Positions 9,414 through 17,135 of a stretch of 17,135 nt of DNA are shown here, piece after piece. Source of the DNA: Phoronis ovalis (lineage: Eukaryota > Phoronida > Phoronidae); assembly GCA_028565635.1 (NCBI GenBank), contig JAOXYB010021670.1:1-17135 (forward strand). Direction: 5' to 3'. The notes beneath the pieces were generated by a model. That model had not been told where the DNA came from and ran no database searches. It saw only the letters and a list, made by a program, of their open reading frames with translations. The stretch's first letter is position 1, and the number at the start of each line of letters is the position of its first letter. A program made the translations under genes and the position numbers.

Positions 9414-9639
9414 TCTAAGCATGTTCTAAACCATCGGATTGTTAAGTTAGCCATGGGTTAGACTTACACTAGACATCCGTCAGCCATCCGCGCCGATGGT
9501 TAAGAAAGCCATCGACTTTTCCCTTAACCCGGCATCAGCCGTTAGCTATCACACTAACAATCATCAAGCCATCAGCGATGGCTAAAGCTACATGGTAACG
9601 GATGGCTAAAGATACATGCGGACACACATATCTAAGCAT
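9414..9639. mobile_element. GC-richer insert flanked by 9-bp direct repeat TCTAAGCAT
   Basis: TCTAAGCAT occurs at 9414-9422 and again at 9631-9639, bracketing 208 bp that are visibly more GC- and CpG-rich than either side. Inside, GCCATC/GATGGC recurs about eight times in both orientations. This includes the perfect palindrome AGCCATC-agc-GATGGCT (9567-9583), the pair AACCATCGG (9429-9437) / CCGATGGTT (9493-9501), and an 18-bp direct repeat starting GATGGCTAAAG (9577 and 9601). The flanking repeat may be a target-site duplication. No matching terminal inverted repeats were found, so the element class is open. Confidence 0.45.
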
Positions 9640-10922
9640 AGGATGAAGGCCGCTCCAGCAAGCATAATATTTGGCCTCTAGCACATGCCTAGAAAATTAT
9701 TCGCCAAAGACAAATACGAACTTTAATTACAGTAAAATATCATACACCAGCGGCAAAATTGACAGAAGCTGCCCAATTATTTGATGCACTGTGTCTGATG
9801 GTGTTTAAAAACGCCTCATTTGGTATCTTTTCTAAACAGTATTTTCTGACTGGATTAAACAGCAGGCAACCCTGCGAGACAAGCTTATTCATTTTATATA
9901 AGCATGCGCAATATACACTTGTTTGAATTATTTTATTCTGCTTTATAATCAACAGGTAAAATTCTGAACTTGGCAATCGAAATCAAATTTTCAACATTCA
10001 ATGTAAACGACATATTACACTACTTTCAATTTGACATTCCTATTCACTTGTCAAATATGCTTGCTGGAACATGTTAACATATTTAAAACATTACGCTAAA
10101 CAATCTCATGCAGTTCTCAGTATCAAACTACTGTAAAAAGTGGGACTGATTTTATATACCTGTCAATTTACCTTCAGGAAAATCACGCTTTATTTGCTTG
10201 GTTTCAGCTTCGATTTCCAAATCCTAGCAGATAGCTCTGAAACAAAGTTCACCACAATTATAAAAGACTTAAATCTCTACTTTCGATGGTGTTCCTCATA
10301 ATAAACTACACTATTACATTTTGCATGTATTTTTTTACCGTCAATTAAGAAGGCATCATACTCTCATAGACAACATAATGTTATGGGATATCAATAAAAA
10401 TTGACGAAAGTTATTAAAGACCACACATATGGTATAAAAACATAATTGAGTTTCTCATCCATTAATAACAATTTTTTTTATACTATTTAGTCATGGACGT
10501 TCTGAGAAAAAAATCTACTAACAAATCGTGTGACAATTGTGTCTGATAAATGTTAGATCAAAAAAGAACTATTTGCAGAATCAAAATTCAGACTTTATAC
10601 ATATGAATAAAGTCGATGTGATTACAATTTTTTTGACTATAATTTATGATAATTATTGTTGATCGACCTATTATATTGTATATAGACAACTCAGGCAGCA
10701 TTTCCTACTTGCATCTAGGCCAATGATGACCTAGACTTGCACAAGTCTAAAATGATTTTTTTTGATACTGATAACTTTTTTTAATAATATTATTAATCTT
10801 ATGTTTCATAATCATTAAAACATGAATTTTATTTATTTCTTTACATTTTGAAGTTTTGAATTTTTTTTATCAAATCATTTTAGATGCCAGGCCATATATA
10901 AAACAAGGGTATATATATAAAC
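9640..10922. other. AT-rich intergenic stretch
   Basis: About 1.3 kb. A minus-strand 78-codon ORF (9740-9976) lacks splice or domain support. No RNA gene or transposon was recognised. Confidence 0.45.
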
Positions 10923-10997
10923 ACTGAAATTATGATATTTTATGTTGTATAAACATTTTCTCCAACTAATAACTGAAAATATGATATTTTGTGTTGT
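10923..10997. repeat. Two-copy 49-bp-period tandem repeat
   Basis: ACTGAAAT-TATGATATTTT (from 10923) is repeated from 10972 with about 24 of 26 matching bases. Confidence 0.6.
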
Positions 10998-11007
10998 GAA
11001 AATAAAA

Positions 11008-11640
11008 TATTTGGCCAGGCAGGCTTGAGTCAGTCTAATGATGACCGTACACTAATACCCCATTTACACGGAGATTTCGATCGCGATCACAGGCCCGGGT
11101 ATCTCGACAGCAATATGATATTTTTGAAAACAGAAATGCTGAAACTGATCTTTCATGTATATTTGGGTTTTCCTCGAAAATTGTGTTGCTTGTTTAACAT
11201 ATCGGCCTAAGCAATGTGGTCGGTAATAAAATTCCAGTACCGAATATTAGCGAAATTCTAAATCAAAAATCAAACATAAAAACTATACCTATATTTCCTT
11301 TATTTTCTGCATTTCTGAATGTTCATTGTATTTACATTGCATTTATACTTTTACATAAGCTAATGCATTAATTGTCACAATTTGCTTATTTGTTGGGGTA
11401 GCTTGGGTGCTGCCATCTGGCGGCTGTTTATTAGTTAAATCTAGTTTTCCTCAGCCACGCCCATACAGTGGACAATTCCAACAATGAGATAGTCTTACTT
11501 TTTATGTTAACAAATACAAATAGTCAGGTTGAGGCCCTAGCTCCCAAATATAGTTGATGCAATAGTTGATAAAATACTTGATAGTTTTAACATGTGTAGA
11601 AATATTGAAAATAGTCGAGATAGACAATAGCAAAACTGCA
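11008..11640. other. Intergenic stretch with a short CpG-containing patch
   Basis: Mostly AT-rich. A small GC patch at 11065-11105 holds the palindrome GATCGCGATC (11079-11088). No gene was recognised. Confidence 0.45.
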
Positions 11641-11653
11641 GAGGCTGTGTCTT

Positions 11654-11810
11654 ACTGTGTTTTTCACAGTGTTCTTGCATGGTTTTTTTACTTGTGATAT
11701 ACTATATGTATTTCACGATAATATTTGAAGGACAGATAAGTTGCGTATTACTCTGTGTTTTCACAGCTCAGTTTGATTATGTTCGCGATGTGTTACTGTG
11801 CTTCTTACAG
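11654..11810. repeat. Three spaced ACTGTG..CACAG mini-hairpins
   Basis: ACTGTG/CACAGT (11654-11670), CTGTG/CACAG (11753-11766) and CTGT/ACAG (11796-11810) each form a 4-6 bp stem around a 4-7 base T-rich loop, two of them preceded by TTACT or TTACTC. This looks like a loosely repeated motif. Confidence 0.4.
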
Positions 11811-12913
11811 CATAGTTAAAAATTGAAACTTGAATTTTGATTTTCAACGTAGATTATGTTCAAAGTGGATTCAAGAGTTTTGGATTCAGCAACAAAGAGA
11901 ACCTATGATTTAGTGGTTATAGAAAGGACACTAGTAGAGAAGAACTAGAAAATACATTAGAACAGTATAAGATATTAGAAGAGAATAAATGACACTAGCA
12001 AATTACATGTATTTATCAAATTAAAGTACACAATCAGAATAGAGGCATTTTTATGTATAAGTAGAGTAAGCATGATTTAGTTTAGTTAGACTAGTGCCTG
12101 ATTAATTATTTTATGTTGGTATTGTATATTCTTAATCTAAAATATATTTACTTTTAAAAACACAAATCTTATTAATCACCACCTAATTATCAAATCTTTT
12201 TAAAATATAAATTATATGAACTTTATGACAATATTAAATTCTTGCAAAATACCTGGTGTTTGTGCCAGAGAATATCCTAGTGGAGACATAATTCTCAATT
12301 GAATACTCTATGGTTTGCAAATCAGAGCGTTCATTTATGATGCAATTCCATGACCTGAACATTTGGTTTTCCAATTTAATTTAAGTCACCAAAATTGTGC
12401 TCTTTAATTTTTTTAAATATTACCTTAAACAACACCTAAAATATCTAAGACATACTTTAACTTGTTGAGCAAAATTAAGCAAATACAGAACAGTGTCGAC
12501 GTTTACTTTTCCTTAATTAAAAACCCAGTGGAAAATTGAGTATCTTTAAAACACAATTATCCCCAAAATGCTAACATGTCAGGTCATGCAGGTCAAAGTT
12601 TTATGTTTGCACACTTTGAATTATAACTCTAAATCATGGTAATTTATTACACTGGAATATTCTATAGCATTTTTTTATGATTTCTTAGATAAAATTTCAT
12701 TTTCATTTAATTTTATGGCAAAACTGAATACAAACGCGTTCCTTCAAAATCTATACACCTATACTTCGAAATTATTACAGTGAAACGGTATGTCAAGAAA
12801 GTGATTTCGAAAATGTACTAGGCTGCACAATGCGTTTAACTTAAGTTTAAGAGGATGCATCTAGGGACCAGTCAACGCCAACTCAGTTATATTTCTGTTA
12901 CTACTCCCTGGGA
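11811..12913. other. AT-rich stretch, possibly an intron of the minus-strand candidate
   Basis: About 1.1 kb without a secure gene. A slightly GC-richer patch at about 12240-12345 is open on the minus strand for about 50 codons, but it is not convincing as an exon. Confidence 0.4.
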
Positions 12914-12919
12914 TCTTAC

Positions 12920-13022
12920 CTTGGTCAGCTTTTAGATCACTTCCGGCCTTCAGCATTCTAAACGCCATTGCCATCGAACTCATAAGTAGCACGACAACGC
13001 AAAACAATATCTTTTATTGCAT
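12920..13022 (-). pseudogene. Candidate first exon of a secreted-protein gene, with an early stop
   Basis: On the minus strand an ATG at 13022-13020 is followed one codon later by TAA (13016-13014). The same frame then reads KILFCVVVLLMSSMAMAF, a textbook signal-peptide core, continues FRMLKAGSDLKADQ, and ends at a perfect donor CAAG|GTAAGA (12919-12914, phase 1). An in-frame ATG at 12983 gives a stop-free start but cuts the hydrophobic core. A TATATAT element lies about 60 bp upstream (13078-13085). No second exon was found. Possible readings are a gene with a nonsense change, an allele or sequence error, a start on an unseen upstream exon, or chance. I do not recognise the protein. Confidence 0.35.
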
Positions 13023-13214
13023 AATTGCTGTCAGACAGTGTCAACCAGAGACTGGTGATATAGACTAATACGTATCAATATATAAGGTTTGGTTGTGGGA
13101 GGATATGCATGCAGTTACCTTTTGTTCGCGTATACAAATTGACATAGAAGTTTACTAGAATTATATTAAAATAATACAGTGATTGATTTAATCAAATTTG
13201 AATTATGTAAGTAT

Positions 13215-13355
13215 GCCAGCTGAAATTTGTGAATATGTGGCAAAGCTGCATCTACCAGCTGAAATAATCTCGACTGCCAGTTGAAATCTGTGAATATGCG
13301 GCAAAGCTGAATCTGCCTGGTGAAATAATCTCAGCTCCCAGCTGCGAAATTTGTT
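13215..13355. repeat. Tandem repeat, 61-bp unit, ~2.3 copies
   Basis: Units start at 13215, 13276 and 13337. Shared blocks are GCCAGCTGAAAT, TGTGAATATGYGGCAAAGCTG and TGAAATAATCTC. Each unit itself holds two CAGCTGAAAT-like half units, so the array may have grown from a shorter ancestor. Confidence 0.8.
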
Positions 13356-14063
13356 AAAAAAATATTTCTTATGCTTAAATAAATCATTCGGCGAAGTTAC
13401 TTTAGAAATTAGAATCTCTTCCCCCTTTCCAAGTGGATCACATTTAAAAGGTTTACCACCAGCCAGAAAGAATGGTCTGAGGAACAGATATTATGTATGG
13501 GGAACAGACTCGTTGGGTGCTTCCGCCCATCAGTTATGACTCCGTTATTTTTAACTTATAATCATCCAGGTAGAACTCAGACCCCCTTTTGCCATGCATT
13601 ATGATTGCAGTGGTCATTTTTCCGTCGCCTTTGAGTATAAGATAAAAGCTGTACCTTATACAAATGCTCATAATGATATATAGCAATATTACGTTATCTG
13701 TACTTTTTGCAATGCCTGGCACAACCTTTGTGATAAATGCTCGATTCCAGCATTTTGTTATATTTGCATGCGTTTTAGCTTTTTAAGTTTTACCGATCAG
13801 ACTTGACTTCATTAAGTCAGGTACTGTCGTTAATTTAAATTTAAAACTAAACATATCTAGGTGACGGATCTAAGAATTCGAACATGGTATTAGACAGATC
13901 CAATGACATGCAGACACATTTATAAAATATAACTAGCCTTAATTAGCTTATTATTATTGATATTTTGAAACTATAACATTTCGGAAGTTGTAACTAATAA
14001 ATGTAATCCCCTGAATGTCATAGTTATTTTTTGGGATCCTGATCTTTTCAGTTCAAACTTTGA
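13356..14063. other. Intergenic stretch between repeat arrays
   Basis: Two short opposed ORFs (13351-13539 plus, 13534-13722 minus) have no recognisable domain. A slightly GC-richer part at about 13420-13640 could be repeat-derived. No gene is supported. Confidence 0.4.
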
Positions 14064-14111
14064 GGAATTCTCGGGGCCGGGAATTCTCAGTTAGCCCGCC
14101 GGGATTCTAAG
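14064..14111. repeat. GGAATTCTC short direct repeats in a GC patch
   Basis: GGAATTCTC occurs at 14064-14072 and 14080-14088 around GGGGCCG, with a diverged third copy GGGATTCTAAG at 14101. This is a small GC-rich repeat remnant. Confidence 0.5.
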
Positions 14112-14278
14112 TATGATTTTAGTTAATTACATAGCAATACAAACACAGGGATCAAACAGCTGGAAAGAAAAGCACATATAGTATATAGCTCATAAATGTG
14201 TGTATTATGGTTATCAGGTTAACGGTTTTACGCAAGTGTACGTTAGATCGAGGCACTAAACTATTAAAAGGCACTCAT

Positions 14279-14371
14279 GCCAGCTGAAATAACCTCAGCT
14301 GACCGCTGAAATTTGTGAATATGCGGCAAAGCTCAATGAAAGGTGTATCTGCCAGCTGAACTAATATCAAT
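14279..14371. repeat. Distal copy of the 61-bp repeat family
   Basis: GCCAGCTGAAATAACCTCAG, then GAAATTTGTGAATATGCGGC, and GCCAGCTGAACTAATATCAA near the end are shared with the array at 13215-13355, about 1 kb away. The blocks are in permuted order, as expected of a fragment of a longer array. Confidence 0.75.
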
Positions 14372-14392
14372 TACTGTGTATTTACAGGCCCG

Positions 14393-14500
14393 TCAGATTG
14401 GGAGCGGGGTGCGAACGCACCCCCTTTTGAAATGGCAGGACCAGTAATATAATGTTAACGCACCCCCCTTTTGAAATAGTAACGCACCCCTTTTGAACTG
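14393..14500. repeat. ACGCACCCC repeat with perfect 8-bp palindrome
   Basis: GGGGTGCG (14406-14413) and CGCACCCC (14416-14423) form a perfect hairpin separated by AA. The right arm starts a repeated motif CGCACCCC(C)(C)TTTTGAA found at 14416, 14459 and 14483. The minus-strand ORF across it simply translates the repeat. It is likely the terminal part of a dispersed element. Confidence 0.7.
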
Positions 14501-14819
14501 CATGACAGGAAAACACGCGCGCGCATCTCCCCCATTTGGAAGAGAAAGATTTAGTTTTTTGCCAATTTTTTCTGGTAGCACGTTTCAGCGACCTTATTCG
14601 ATTACTGAACAGATATTTTCTGAAATTTGTAATTCTAAAATCACCACAAAAGCACCCACCTTTTAAAAAAGTGTCTAATGGTCATGTGATCCAATATCGT
14701 TGTTAAAGTTGGGTTCCTTGAAATTTTCTCCGTACATATTTTACATGATATACTGAACAAATTGCAATCTTCTATAATACTTTAAGTTCACCGAGATATA
14801 AAATGTATGGATAAATAAC

Positions 14820-15020
14820 TGGCCCTTTGACGAAATGTACGGTCGTTCCCCAACCGCAGCGATTGTCCATCAATTTACACTCCTTGACTACTGCATTGCG
14901 AAAACGCCGTGTCAGACATCCTGCCAGCACAAAATTTCGCCATCAGATAACACTTTCTTCACCGAAAAAGTAGCTGTCGGCTATTTAAGTTTGTCAGCTG
15001 CCAATAACTTGCTGGGTTAA
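14820..15020 (+). other. CpG- and GC-richer patch with a 61-codon ORF
   Basis: CpG dinucleotides are dense here (ACGGTCG, CCGCAGCG, TGCGAAAACGCCG and others), unlike the neighbourhood. ATG at 14835 opens 61 codons with no recognised motif and no clear splice site. It might be a short exon, a promoter-proximal patch or transposon sequence. A TATTTAAG at about 14982 is too weak to orient it. Confidence 0.2.
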
Positions 15021-15373
15021 AAACCATAATCTGTTTGGTCAAAATTGCTGATATTCACCCAATCCTTTCTCGTAGACAGCGAGTGTATTAATTTTTTTAG
15101 ACAAAAAAAAACACTAATGGCAAATAGCATTAAAGCATAATATTACAAAAATACGCATTGGATCACGTGAATAGCGAGTAAAATAAGAATAATAAGAAAA
15201 CTGCGGCTAAATTATGAACACCTGTGAGAACAATTTTTCTACCTGCATAACAAAATGTAAACTCACATTTTACTTTTAAAAAACAACACTAGTTATTACA
15301 ATTTATTAGTCTAACCGATAGATTTAAAAAAAAAAGTTATTCTGCATTTTAATGAAAATACTTGTACATACTA
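15021..15373. other. AT-rich stretch
   Basis: Poly-A/T runs only. No gene, RNA or repeat was recognised. Confidence 0.5.
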
Positions 15374-15586
15374 TCATTTCAGTAAACGTTTTCTCATTTT
15401 GAACTTTTTAAATAAAGGAAATGAGGCTACTGAATACTGTGTAAATGACGTTTTGGTTAAAAATGATAATTTTGCAACGGCATTTGTTAGAAGATAAACA
15501 TAAATAAAATAAAATAAAAATATAGAAAAGACGCATTGCACTATAGAAATTAAGAAACTATAACGTTTAGGCATGGATTGTGACAT
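15374..15586 (-). CDS. Hypothetical type II membrane-like ORF (70 codons from ATG)
   Basis: From the ATG at 15586 the minus strand encodes 70 residues. A short basic start (MSQSMPKRY) is followed by about 24 hydrophobic residues (SFLISIVQCVFSIFLFYFIY and following), then a polar, basic end. That is the layout of a signal-anchor, as in Golgi enzymes, but no catalytic domain follows and no clear donor is seen. The open frame extends upstream to about 15706 without an ATG. A TATATAAG lies at 15731-15724, about 140 bp upstream of the ATG. It may be a first exon, a small gene or chance; an ORF this long is borderline in AT-rich DNA. Confidence 0.22.
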   Translation of the reverse strand: MSQSMPKRYSFLISIVQCVFSIFLFYFIYVYLLTNAVAKLSFLTKTSFTQYSVASFPLFKKFKMRKRLLK

Positions 15587-15723
15587 CTTCGCAATGTCAA
15601 GGAATATTCTCACATACGTTCCTATGTTCTCTGAGAGTGTATATGAAAAGAGAATCTCCTGCGTTCGAAAGATGCTTAGTGGACGTTTTGAATAAGCTGT
15701 CGTCACACTCGCCCCCTCGTCAA

Positions 15724-15731
15724 CTTATATA
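15724..15731 (-). promoter_or_regulatory. TATA-box-like TATATAAG (minus strand)
   Basis: Perfect match to the TATA consensus reading toward the 15374-15586 ORF. In AT-rich DNA such matches are frequent, so position is the only support. Confidence 0.2.
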
Positions 15732-15913
15732 ACTAAAGTATATTATATAGTGCCATGTCATCTGTATAAATATAAAATATATATATTAGGCTAAATATTA
15801 AATTTTAATTTTGGACAGATGCATAATATTATATTATATCATACCAACTGTTCACGACGCATATGTACACACCGTGGTGGCACCAGACTTGAGAAACCTT
15901 AACATTCCACCTC
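15732..15913. other. AT-rich spacer with short ATATAT runs
   Basis: ATAT-rich simple sequence at 15765-15840 and a short GC-richer part at about 15850-15900. No gene was seen. Confidence 0.5.
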
Positions 15914-16288
15914 TCATCCAAGAGTGATGCAAGACGAGCTAATAATGCGCTGTTGATTGAAATGGTAATGGTAAATATAATTTATCTGCTTATTTAAAAA
16001 AAAAATATAGTAATTACATAAATATGTACTTCTAAAGATATAACCGGATGCAAACTCAGCAGAAAGTCCAGCGGTGTCCTCAAGCATAGTCGGAATTGCG
16101 GCCCACCTACATGCAATTGTACATGCGCAGTGAGCATGAACCGTCATGAGCAAGGGGATTCCCTCACACCATTTATATATAGCCTTGATTAGCTCCATGT
16201 AGGGTGTCGCAGCATGCTCCACGTTTCGGTGTGGATTATCCAGGAACGGGAGTAAACAGCTTGTTATAAGATCACATAAAGCTGGCAT
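15914..16288 (-). CDS. Hypothetical ORF, 124 codons, unrecognised
   Basis: ATG at 16288 with A at -3 and an in-frame TAA directly upstream. Residues 1-82 are balanced in composition, with several Cys and His (CDLITSCLLPFLDNPHRN near the start, later VHAHCACTIACRWAA), and come from DNA visibly richer in GC than the surroundings. After about residue 83 the composition turns into AT-driven N/Y/I/F, as if reading into an intron or non-coding DNA. No family was recognised. It may be a first exon or a transposon fragment; the real coding part probably ends near 16040. Confidence 0.25.
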   Translation of the reverse strand: MPALCDLITSCLLPFLDNPHRNVEHAATPYMELIKAIYKWCEGIPLLMTVHAHCACTIACRWAAIPTMLEDTAGLSAEFASGYIFRSTYLCNYYIFFLNKQINYIYHYHFNQQRIISSSCITLG

Positions 16289-16378
16289 TTAATACTCTCA
16301 ATCAGAACAGGGAAAAAGAAGTGGAGGACTGCAATTCTAAGGTACAAAAAGACGCTGCAAAGCCGCATAAATCGATCC

Positions 16379-16395
16379 CCAATGAACGGGCCAAT
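16379..16395 (-). promoter_or_regulatory. Paired CCAAT motifs upstream of the 124-codon ORF
   Basis: CCAAT at 16379-16383 and 16391-16395 (ATTGG on the minus strand), 12 bp apart and about 90-105 bp upstream of the ATG at 16288. The spacing suits a CCAAT-box promoter region, but no TATA box or experimental support is available. Confidence 0.2.
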
Positions 16396-16736
16396 GTCTC
16401 ACTCTCAGTTTGTCTTAAATTTTCGCAATTAGAATTCTAGACCCGGTCCTAGATTGTTGTGCTCCAATCTGAGATACAAAACCGACGTAAATAACCGATT
16501 GAAAGTGATCATGACAAGTAGTATCATGTATTTACAAATGATAGCTGATGATAATCTGGGTTAATACTAATAAATAGACATTTGGATTTGGTGTCATTTC
16601 TAGAATCGGAAATTAAAGTACTACAGAGTGGCGGTACTGTATTAGCTTCGCCATAGGCAAGCCATAGTAGGGTCATAAAGCTAGGACTAGTACAATAACT
16701 GTATGATATGCACCAGGGGGGCTACTTGGCCAATTT
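16396..16736. other. Intergenic stretch
   Basis: Mixed-composition DNA without a recognised gene or RNA. Short inverted pieces such as AGTAC..GTACT near 16617-16636 are not distinctive. Confidence 0.45.
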
Positions 16737-16742
16737 ATGGTA

Positions 16743-16759
16743 CATGGGCGAGGCCCATG
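16743..16759. repeat. Perfect 7-bp hairpin CATGGGC-gag-GCCCATG
   Basis: Exact inverted repeat at the left edge of the degenerate array that follows. It may mark the end of the same dispersed element. Confidence 0.7.
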
Positions 16760-16783
16760 CTTCAAAACCGGGCTCAAAATCCT

Positions 16784-17020
16784 ATACCCGTTGCAAGCCA
16801 GCTATCATGGCAAAAAACATAACCCGTTGACAATCAGAAAGATGGCTAAAAACATGATCCCCTTTAGTAACACTCATAGCAAAAAAATACCCCTTTATAA
16901 GCAGATTAAATTTTCGGGACCCGTTGTTAGCAGTGAGCTAAAGATATACCCTGTTGCGAGCGTCCAGGGCTGAAATGTATACCCCGATGCAAGCAGGGAC
17001 CCTGAAAAACCATACCCCAT
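16784..17020. repeat. Degenerate tandem array, ~33-bp unit, about seven copies
   Basis: ATACCC(C)-type starts recur at 16784, 16819, 16854, 16887, about 16917, 16946, 16979 and 17012, with intervals of 29-35 bp. Units share the plan ATACCCcgTTGcaAGCag followed by a purine-rich end. Diverged copies include ATAACCCGTTGACAATCAG and ATACCCCGATGCAAGCAG. The 78-codon plus-strand ORF (16737-16973) runs through the array and is explained by it. Confidence 0.7.
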
Positions 17021-17135
17021 AGGGTGGCACATGTCAATATAACCACTTTGGATGGCAGTAGCCCTCCCGGCCTGAGCTACATGCTCAATTGGGTTGGGTT
17101 AAATTTTGTCTTTGGATTATGCTTATATATATATA
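17021..17135. other. Flank of the array, ending in (TA)n
   Basis: AGGGTGGCACATGTCAAT and a short GC-rich piece follow the array and may belong to the same dispersed element. The window ends in TATATATATA. Confidence 0.4.

Noticed and set aside
9740-9976. 78-codon minus-strand ORF
   Set aside because: The internal acceptor-like site is in the wrong phase for the exon at 12920, and no domain is visible.
12241-12380. Possible second exon of the minus-strand candidate (donor-like CCAG|GTATTT at 12253-12247)
   Set aside because: The acceptor (atag at about 12308) has no pyrimidine tract, and the encoded peptide shows no motif.
13534-13722. 62-codon minus-strand ORF
   Set aside because: No motif, splice or promoter support; chance length.
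14393-14581. 62-codon minus-strand ORF
   Set aside because: It translates the CGCACCCC repeat (repeated FKRG-type peptide) and lacks an ATG start.
16737-16973. 78-codon plus-strand ORF
   Set aside because: It runs through the ~33-bp degenerate array and its residue periodicity follows the repeat.
1-17135. tRNA, rRNA, CRISPR or bacterial operon features
   Set aside because: No cloverleaf with B-box, no rRNA-like sequence and no regularly spaced identical repeats; the gene is spliced and animal-type.

Overview
The window is AT-rich animal nuclear DNA with one clearly readable gene and roughly 9.5 kb of repeat-rich flank. Short coding exons with GT..AG introns, metazoan-only domains (TNF-receptor cysteine-rich repeats plus a death domain) and AATAAA signals make it metazoan. 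The many decayed short repeats and the invertebrate-style, divergent receptor suggest a non-vertebrate animal, with a lophotrochozoan such as a mollusc as my best guess. No species-diagnostic sequence is present, so this is inference.

Left part (399-7353, plus strand): seven in-phase exons give the last 375 residues of a type I membrane receptor of the TNF receptor superfamily. They comprise a cysteine-rich ectodomain, a Ser/Thr-rich stalk, one transmembrane helix, a basic stop-transfer, a short tail and a C-terminal death domain ending in TGA. The signal peptide and first cysteines lie upstream of the window or were not found. All six splice junctions keep one reading frame and use canonical donors and acceptors. 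The 3' UTR has AATAAA at 7594 and 7638. The expected function is death-domain signalling (apoptosis or NF-kB type) after binding a TNF-like ligand at the cell surface.

Introns of this gene carry old transposon material. The clearest is a 338-bp element with ~50-bp terminal inverted repeats (4072-4409). There is also a palindromic element (6220-6400), inverted copies of a dispersed repeat (1915/2402) and a CA/TG-rich tract.

Right part (7660-17135): no complete gene was recognised. It holds decayed tandem and dispersed repeats: 7934-8080, 9423-9630 flanked by a 9-bp direct repeat, 10923-10997, a 61-bp unit at 13215 and 14279, an ACGCACCCC family at 14406-14497, and a ~33-bp degenerate array at 16784-17020. 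Three weak minus-strand candidates for first exons or small genes remain: a signal-peptide-like exon with a perfect GTAAGA donor but an early stop (12920-13022), a type II membrane-like ORF behind a TATATAAG box (15374-15586), and a 124-codon ORF behind paired CCAAT motifs (15914-16288). None is assigned a function.
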